A program made the position numbers and the translations under genes. 64,000 nt of DNA from Ereboglobus luteus (GTDB lineage: Bacteria > Verrucomicrobiota > Verrucomicrobiia > Opitutales > Opitutaceae): positions 786,501 to 850,500 of the forward strand of contig NZ_CP023004.1 in the NCBI RefSeq assembly GCF_003096195.1. Direction: 5' to 3'. The notes below the pieces were generated by a model. That model was not told the DNA's origin. It saw only the letters and a program-made list of their open reading frames with translations, and did not search any database. Of this stretch, positions 58,824 through 64,000 are shown piece by piece (position 1 is the first letter of the stretch; each line of letters begins with the position of its first letter).

Positions 58824-60698
58824 ATGCCCATCGTCAAACCCACATGCCTGCGCGACCTGAAGTTTCGCGTGAACATCGTGGATGTGGTGGGTCGCGTGGC
58901 GACGCTCAAGCGCGCCGGTTCGCGTTTCAAGGGGCTGTGCCCTTTCCACAACGAAAAAACGCCCTCCTTCACCGTCGATCCCGACAAGGGTTTCTACAAA
59001 TGCTTCGGCTGCGGCAAGGCCGGCGACATCATCTCTTTCGTGCGCGAGACCGAGGGGCTCGATTTCACCGAGGCCATTGAGACGCTCGGCCGCCGCTACA
59101 ACGTCGCCATCGAATACGAGGAGGGCTCCGGCCCCACGCGCGAGGAGCGCTCGCTGCGCCAGGAACTCTTCGCCATCCACGAAATCGCCGCCGACCATTT
59201 CCACCAGGTTTTCAAAATCGCCGACACGAAAAACACCACCGGCGAATGGATGCGCGAGTATTGGAAAAACAAACGCCGCTTCACGCCCGAGCTTGCCGAG
59301 GAGTTCAAGATCGGCGCCGTCGCGCCCGACGGCAGCGCGCTTTTCTCGCGCCTGCACAAGGAGCGTTTCTCCGAGGATGCGTTTCGCCGCTGCGGACTTT
59401 TTTTCATCAACGAAAACGCCCCGGTCAACCTCCACTCGGTCAAGTCCCGCTTCCGCGGCCGCCTCATGATTCCCATTCGCGACCATCAGGGCCGCGTGGT
59501 CGCGTTCACCGCGCGCCAGACCGATCTCACTCCGCAGGACGATCCCGCGCGCGAGGCCAAATACGTCAACTCACCCGAGACCCCCATCTTCACCAAAGGC
59601 CACCTCCTCTTCAATCTCGACCGCGCCCGCACCGCCGTCGGCCCCGACGCGCCCTTTGTCCTCGTCGAGGGCCAGCTCGACGCGCTCCGCTGCTGGTCCG
59701 TCGGCCTCAAAACCGCCATCGCCCCGCAGGGCACCGCGATCACCGAAAGCCAGCTCACGCTCCTCCGCCGTTATCACCCGCAAGTCGAGTGTCTCTTCGA
59801 CGGCGATTCCGCGGGCCAAAACGCCGCGCTCCGCTATCTGCCCCTCGCGCTCAAGGCCGGCCTCGAGACGCGCTTCCTCGCCCTCGCGGGCGACGAAAAA
59901 ATCGACCCCGACGACCTTTTTCGCGAACGCGGCATCGCCGCCTACGCCGAGCTCAAGAGACACGCCCAGAGCGCGATGACCTTCGCCTGCCGCAGTCACC
60001 TCCCCGACCCCGCAGCGGCCTCCGCCGAGCAAAAACACGCCACCGCCCGCGCCCTTTTTGATATCATCCTCGCAACCGATTCCGAGATCACGCGCGCCGA
60101 GTATCTCAACGAAATTGCCTCCCGCCTCCGCATCCCCATCAACGCCCTATCCCGCGATTTCGAGGCCTATCGCGCCCAAGCCCAAACCCGAGCCTCCTAC
60201 ACGGCGCAGCCCGAAACGCCCTCCTCTGATTTGGATCCCGTTCTGCTTCCTCATAATGTCACCAATGAGTATCAATTACTCCTTATCTGCTTAAATTATG
60301 AATACTTGGGTGAACCTATCGCGCGATTACTCCCACACCATTGGATTGACACAACACATACTGCCGGAAAACTTCTCAATACGGTTCTCAGTCATTTTGA
60401 ACAAAACGATTGGCCTGGTCGCGATCATCTTGATGGAATCGTAGAGGACGATGAACAACGTGCGCTCGCCACAACTCTTAGCACTATAACACTTAATAAC
60501 GACAATCCAATCCGGATCGCCAACACAACACTTATCGATATCCGTAACCGCGCGTTGGAGCCAGAACTCCGAAAAATCGAACTTGCGCTCTCAACCCTTC
60601 AGGCGAACAGTGAAGTTGACGCAATTTCTCTGATCAAACAACGCACCGACATCCAACGTCAACTGCGCCAGCCATTCGGGCTGCCTGCCGTTGACTAG
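58824..60698 (+). CDS. dnaG: DNA primase
   Basis: The 624-residue enzyme lays RNA primers for replication. The CHC2 zinc finger is CPFHNEKTPSFTVDPDKGF then YKCFGCGKAGDI (residues about 38-67), and the TOPRIM catalytic core has APFVLVEGQLDALRCWSVGL, IAPQGTAIT and VECLFDGDSAGQNAA (Glu and Asp metal ligands). From about 60230 to the stop the DNA turns much more AT-rich and uses codons such as TTA, ATA and AAT that are scarce before, although the frame stays open. This covers the helicase-binding C-terminal domain. I start at ATG 58824 (MPIVKPTCLRDLK). rpoD follows 24 bases later, the macromolecular-synthesis pair, but rpsU is not upstream. Confidence 0.95.
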   Translation: MPIVKPTCLRDLKFRVNIVDVVGRVATLKRAGSRFKGLCPFHNEKTPSFTVDPDKGFYKCFGCGKAGDIISFVRETEGLDFTEAIETLGRRYNVAIEYEEGSGPTREERSLRQELFAIHEIAADHFHQVFKIADTKNTTGEWMREYWKNKRRFTPELAEEFKIGAVAPDGSALFSRLHKERFSEDAFRRCGLFFINENAPVNLHSVKSRFRGRLMIPIRDHQGRVVAFTARQTDLTPQDDPAREAKYVNSPETPIFTKGHLLFNLDRARTAVGPDAPFVLVEGQLDALRCWSVGLKTAIAPQGTAITESQLTLLRRYHPQVECLFDGDSAGQNAALRYLPLALKAGLETRFLALAGDEKIDPDDLFRERGIAAYAELKRHAQSAMTFACRSHLPDPAAASAEQKHATARALFDIILATDSEITRAEYLNEIASRLRIPINALSRDFEAYRAQAQTRASYTAQPETPSSDLDPVLLPHNVTNEYQLLLICLNYEYLGEPIARLLPHHWIDTTHTAGKLLNTVLSHFEQNDWPGRDHLDGIVEDDEQRALATTLSTITLNNDNPIRIANTTLIDIRNRALEPELRKIELALSTLQANSEVDAISLIKQRTDIQRQLRQPFGLPAVD

Positions 60699-60722
60699 TT
60701 TATTTTACTCGCATCACACACC

Positions 60723-62558
60723 ATGCCGCGCAAAGCCAAGAAAAAAACCGCCACCTCATCCGTCCACTCCGACGCAGTCGAATCCGCCATTGAGCGCGCC
60801 GAGGCTGCCGCCGCCGAGCATTCCTCAAATCCCGGCGCCAATGAAAAAATCCGCGCACTCATCCGCCAGGCCAAGGAGCAGGGTTATCTCACCACCGAGG
60901 ACATCAGCGAAGCGCTTCCCGACACTCACGAGGGCCAGGAGGAATACGAAAACGTCCTCAACATCCTCGGCAACCTTGAGATCGAGGTCATCGACCCCGA
61001 CCAGGTCGAGGAATACAAACAGCAAAAGGAAGACGCCGAGGAGGAGGAATCGCGCACCTCGAACAACGACATCCTCGACGATCCCGTCCGCATGTATCTC
61101 AAGCAGATGGGCCAGGTCCCCCTGCTCACCCGCGAACAGGAAGTCGAAATCTCCAAGCGCATCGAAACCGCCGAGCTCAAGGCGCAAAACGTCCTCTTCG
61201 AGGTCGCCATCATCGGCCGCCACATCGCCGAGCTCGGCGCCAAGCTCATCACACGCGAGGAGCGTTTCGACCGCATCGTCATCGACAAAAAAATCGAGAG
61301 CCGCGAATCCTACTTCAAGCACCTCCCCAAGCTCGTCGAGACCACGCAGAAAAACGAGGAGTCCGTCGCCCAGGGCTGGGAGGAACTCAGGAAGGCCAAA
61401 ACCGAGGCCGACAAAAAACGCGTCGGCACCAAATACAAAAAACGCGAGAACACTCTCCGCGCCAATTTCAGCAAATACTTCTTCAAGCTCAAAGTTTACG
61501 AGGAATACCTTGAGAGCAAGAAGGCCGTCTTTGCAGAAATCGAGGAACTCTACGCCAAGCTCGACCGCGCCAAAAAACCCAAGACCAAAAAAGACGCCGG
61601 CATCGACACCAAGCCCATCAACGCCCGCCTGAAACAAATCGAGCAGGAGTGGCGCATCAATCCCGCGCGCTTCCTTGAGGTCATCAAGCAGACCAACGTC
61701 CACGTCCGCGAGGCCCACAAGGCAAAAACCGAAATGGTTGAGGCTAACCTGCGCCTCGTCATCTCCATCGCGAAAAAATACACCAACCGCGGCCTCTCCT
61801 TCCTCGACCTCATCCAGGAGGGCAACATGGGACTCATGAAGGCCGTCGAGAAATTCGAATATCGTCGCGGCTACAAATTCTCCACCTACGCCACCTGGTG
61901 GATCCGCCAGGCCATCACCCGCTCCATCGCCGACCAGGCTCGCACCATCCGCATCCCGGTCCACATGATCGAGACGCTCAACAAGGTCATGCAGGTTCAA
62001 AAACAACTCCTTCAGGAATTCGGACACGAACCGACCCCGGATGAAGTTGCCGACGAAATGAACCTCCCCGTCGAGCGCGTGCAGCAAATCATGAAGATGG
62101 CCCAGCAACCCATCTCGCTCCAGTCGCCCGTCGGCGACGGCGACGACACCAGCTTCGGTGATTTCATCGAGGACAAGTCCGCCGAGAATCCCTACGACAT
62201 GACGGCATTCTCGCTCCTCCGCGAAAAAATCATCGACGTTCTGGACTCGCTCACCGAGCGCGAACGCCGCGTGCTCTCGCTGCGCTTCGGCCTCATCGAC
62301 GGCTACAGCCGCACGCTTGAGGAAGTCGGCAAACAATTCCGCGTCACCCGCGAGCGCATCCGTCAGATCGAGGCCAAGGCACTGCGCAAAATGCGCCATC
62401 CCACGCGCATTCGCCAGCTCCACGGCTTCTTCGACGCCGAGCAAATCGACAACGCGCAAAACCTTCTCCAGCAAGTTGCCCGCGAGAAAAAAGCCGGCGA
62501 GTCGATCATCCCGCCCTCCGGAATCCAAAGCGCCTTCAACCCCTTTGGAAAAAGGTAA
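60723..62558 (+). CDS. rpoD: RNA polymerase sigma-70 factor (primary sigma)
   Basis: The 611-residue main sigma factor has region 1.1 ([20 protein letters not shown]), region 1.2 ([19 protein letters not shown]), a long non-conserved insert rich in Lys, region 2 with [40 protein letters not shown] (2.3-2.4, -10 contact), region 3, and region 4 with [20 protein letters not shown] then [20 protein letters not shown] (helix-turn-helix for -35). The Lys-rich start ([14 protein letters not shown]) is normal for the group. It follows dnaG closely. A hairpin lies 24 bases after the stop. Confidence 0.96.
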   Translation: MPRKAKKKTATSSVHSDAVESAIERAEAAAAEHSSNPGANEKIRALIRQAKEQGYLTTEDISEALPDTHEGQEEYENVLNILGNLEIEVIDPDQVEEYKQQKEDAEEEESRTSNNDILDDPVRMYLKQMGQVPLLTREQEVEISKRIETAELKAQNVLFEVAIIGRHIAELGAKLITREERFDRIVIDKKIESRESYFKHLPKLVETTQKNEESVAQGWEELRKAKTEADKKRVGTKYKKRENTLRANFSKYFFKLKVYEEYLESKKAVFAEIEELYAKLDRAKKPKTKKDAGIDTKPINARLKQIEQEWRINPARFLEVIKQTNVHVREAHKAKTEMVEANLRLVISIAKKYTNRGLSFLDLIQEGNMGLMKAVEKFEYRRGYKFSTYATWWIRQAITRSIADQARTIRIPVHMIETLNKVMQVQKQLLQEFGHEPTPDEVADEMNLPVERVQQIMKMAQQPISLQSPVGDGDDTSFGDFIEDKSAENPYDMTAFSLLREKIIDVLDSLTERERRVLSLRFGLIDGYSRTLEEVGKQFRVTRERIRQIEAKALRKMRHPTRIRQLHGFFDAEQIDNAQNLLQQVAREKKAGESIIPPSGIQSAFNPFGKR

Positions 62559-62582
62559 GCCCTTCCTGACAAACACAAAAAC

Positions 62583-62608
62583 AAAGGGCGAAACCCTTTT
62601 CGCCCTTT
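62583..62608 (+). terminator. Hairpin between rpoD and tatA
   Basis: A perfect 11-bp stem (AAAGGGCGAAA at 62583-62593, TTTCGCCCTTT at 62598-62608) has a CCCT loop. Only three Ts close the stem and no longer run follows, so it is probably a partial terminator. Confidence 0.65.
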
Positions 62609-62648
62609 ACTCATCATCCAATAAACAACACCTTCCCCGAAAATCACC

Positions 62649-62909
62649 ATGAATAGCGACCCAAGTTTGATCCTCGCCGTCTTCGGCCTCGGCGCCACCG
62701 AGCTGGTAATTATCTTCGCCGTATTACTCCTCCTTTTCGGCGGCGCGAAGCTCCCCTCCCTCGCCAAGGGCCTTGGCCAGTCCATCCGTGAATTCAAAAA
62801 GGCCTCTGCTGAAAATGATAAGGACGAGGATGAGGACGACGAACCCGAGGCCAAGAAAACGGTTAAGAAAAAAGCCGACGACAACGTCAAAACCAACGGC
62901 TCGAACTGA
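62649..62909 (+). CDS. tatA: Twin-arginine translocase subunit TatA/TatE
   Basis: The 86-residue protein forms the pore of the Tat system, which exports folded proteins. It has a short transmembrane helix ([20 protein letters not shown]), the FG hinge, and the amphipathic helix [17 protein letters not shown]. An unusually acidic stretch ([13 protein letters not shown]) and a Lys-rich tail follow. No tatB or tatC lies beside it. Confidence 0.92.
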   Translation: MNSDPSLILAVFGLGATELVIIFAVLLLLFGGAKLPSLAKGLGQSIREFKKASAENDKDEDEDDEPEAKKTVKKKADDNVKTNGSN

Positions 62910-62940
62910 GCCTATTATTCTCTCATTCTCTTTTCAGCGA

Positions 62941-62968
62941 AAGACGACCCGCCCGGTCGTCTTTTTTG
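62941..62968 (+). terminator. Rho-independent terminator after tatA
   Basis: A 10-bp stem (AAAGACGACC at 62941-62950, GGTCGTCTTT at 62956-62965) with a CGCCC loop is followed by Ts to 62968. It closes the dnaG-rpoD-tatA run. Confidence 0.88.
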
Positions 62969-63169
62969 TATCAAACAAGCTGTTTCCTTAGCGTTGTTCA
63001 AATCCGGCGTGTCCGTCGACCGCACCCGTCCGAACCGCAGTCTTGTTAATCATCGCATTTATTTTGTCTGACGAAACAGTTAGTTCGTATTGTGAAATAT
63101 AAAGGCACTAATAAACCTGCCTTGAGCACGCTCGATTTTCGCAGATCCCTCCGAACCTAATCCACCCTT

Positions 63170-64000
63170 ATGTCACCACAAAACCGCCCTCTCCTCCTCA
63201 GCGTCCTCGTGCTCGCCATCGCACTTGCCGGTTGTAACGACAACTCCAAGCACTCGCACGCATCCTGGCAGAAAGCCGCCGACACTCCGCCGAAGGCCAA
63301 CTACGATTTCGGCGCGTGGGACAAGGGCACCTCGCCCGGCGAGGTCGGCGCGCGCCTCGTCGAGACGTTCCTCTCGAAGCCCCTTCGCATTCACAAAGGC
63401 AGCAACATGATTCACTACGTGGAAACCTGCACATGGCAGGGCGCGCTGCGCTACGCGAAACAAACCCACGACGACGCGCTTCTCCAGCGACTCGTGAAAC
63501 GCTTCGATCCCGTCTTCACCGGACAGCCGCCCTACAACAACCAGCCGCTCAATGTTGACACCACCGTCTTCGGTTCCGTGCCGCTCGAACTCTACATGCG
63601 CACGGGCGACGAACGCTTCCTGAAAATCGGCCTCACCCTCGCCGACGCGCAATGGAACAAGCCTTCCGGAAAACTTCCCGGCGGCATGTCGATCTCCGCC
63701 GAGGAAAAGGCCAAGCTCGACGCCACCGCCGCCGAGGCCGTCAAGCACGGACTGAGCTGGCACACCCGCTACTGGATCGACGACATGTATATGATCACGA
63801 TGCTCCAGACGCAGGCCTACCGCGCCACCGGCGACAAAAAATACCTCGATCGCGCCGCCCTCGAAGCCGTCTCCTACCTCGACGTGCTCCAGCAGCCCAA
63901 CGGCCTCTTTTTCCATGCCGAAAACGCCCCATTCTTCTGGGGCCGAGGCAACGGCTGGTTCGCCGCCGGCATGTCCGAACTCCTCCGCGCCCTCCCGAAA
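63170..64000 (+). CDS. GH88/GH105 glycoside hydrolase lipoprotein, 3' end cut
   Basis: The open frame runs off the right edge after 277 codons. It begins MSPQNRPLLLSVLVLAIALA then GCNDN, a lipoprotein signal with an ALAGC box and Cys22. The body matches unsaturated rhamnogalacturonyl/glucuronyl hydrolases: GLSWHTRYWIDDMYMITMLQ with the catalytic-type Asp pair, YLDVLQQPNGLFFHAENAPF and WGRGNGWFAAGMSELLRAL. Such enzymes release the unsaturated sugar left by polysaccharide lyases on pectin or glycosaminoglycans. The lipid anchor points to the periplasm or outer membrane. The 200 bases before it hold only the tatA terminator and an AT-rich stretch that should include its promoter. Confidence 0.85.
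   Translation, partial: MSPQNRPLLLSVLVLAIALAGCNDNSKHSHASWQKAADTPPKANYDFGAWDKGTSPGEVGARLVETFLSKPLRIHKGSNMIHYVETCTWQGALRYAKQTHDDALLQRLVKRFDPVFTGQPPYNNQPLNVDTTVFGSVPLELYMRTGDERFLKIGLTLADAQWNKPSGKLPGGMSISAEEKAKLDATAAEAVKHGLSWHTRYWIDDMYMITMLQTQAYRATGDKKYLDRAALEAVSYLDVLQQPNGLFFHAENAPFFWGRGNGWFAAGMSELLRALPK

Noticed and set aside
60825-62576. A 583-codon minus-strand frame
   Set aside because: It is the antisense of rpoD, whose sigma regions are unmistakable; the frame is open because of GC-rich codon bias.

Overview
The window looks like a high-GC bacterial chromosome from the Verrucomicrobiota, most likely the family Opitutaceae. This is inferred from protein types, not from an rRNA gene, which the window lacks. 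Pointers are a large autotransporter with autotransporter-associated beta-strand repeats and chlamydia-like GGAI/FxxN repeats, a TonB-dependent receptor with an N-terminal carboxypeptidase-regulatory-like domain, a protein that resembles PPi-type PEP carboxykinase, a 'four helix bundle suffix' protein, and several nested palindromic repeats of the kind common in that group.

Layout. Positions 1-9.2 kb are an accessory, surface-directed block on the minus strand with visibly lower GC: a cut-off lipoprotein-like gene, a 1899-residue autotransporter and a frameshifted TonB-dependent receptor. From 9.8 to 12.7 kb is a translation/replication operon (rplY, pth, rpsF, ssb, rplI) closed by a strong terminator. 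From 12.8 to 17.7 kb are an ankyrin/TonB protein and glgB (frameshifted). From 17.9 to 25.1 kb are a SpoU-type methyltransferase, a CysJ-like reductase, an initiator tRNA-Met, a low-molecular-weight phosphatase, an AsmA-like protein, grpE-dnaJ and an exported FKBP. From 25.2 to 26.2 kb is a small atypical patch with a four-helix-bundle gene and tandem decamer repeats. From 26.4 to 32.7 kb are lysA, panB, dnaX (with an A10 slippery run and coding sequence continuing in the -1 frame), an exported nitroreductase and tryptophanase. From 32.9 to 42.1 kb are galM, a CNNM/CBS protein, a PaaK-like ligase, ptsI and the PPi-PEPCK candidate. From 42.1 to 50.9 kb are two secreted unknowns, phoH, another secreted unknown, psd and typA. 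From 50.9 to 64 kb are uvrA (carrying an in-frame palindromic insertion), glgA (frameshifted), a TIGR01777 epimerase, metG, dnaG-rpoD-tatA and the start of a GH88/GH105 lipoprotein.

Themes. Most genes are housekeeping. The most unusual signals are (i) a nested palindromic element inserted in frame into uvrA, with two architecturally similar elements in intergenic DNA; (ii) dnaX recoding, where the zero frame gives the short product and a -1 shift the long one; (iii) three single-base losses at or beside homopolymer runs that break a TonB receptor, glgB and glgA, so both glycogen genes here are affected. Sequencing error is a live explanation for (iii) and must also be excluded for (ii). No CRISPR array, transposase, integrase or prophage module was seen.
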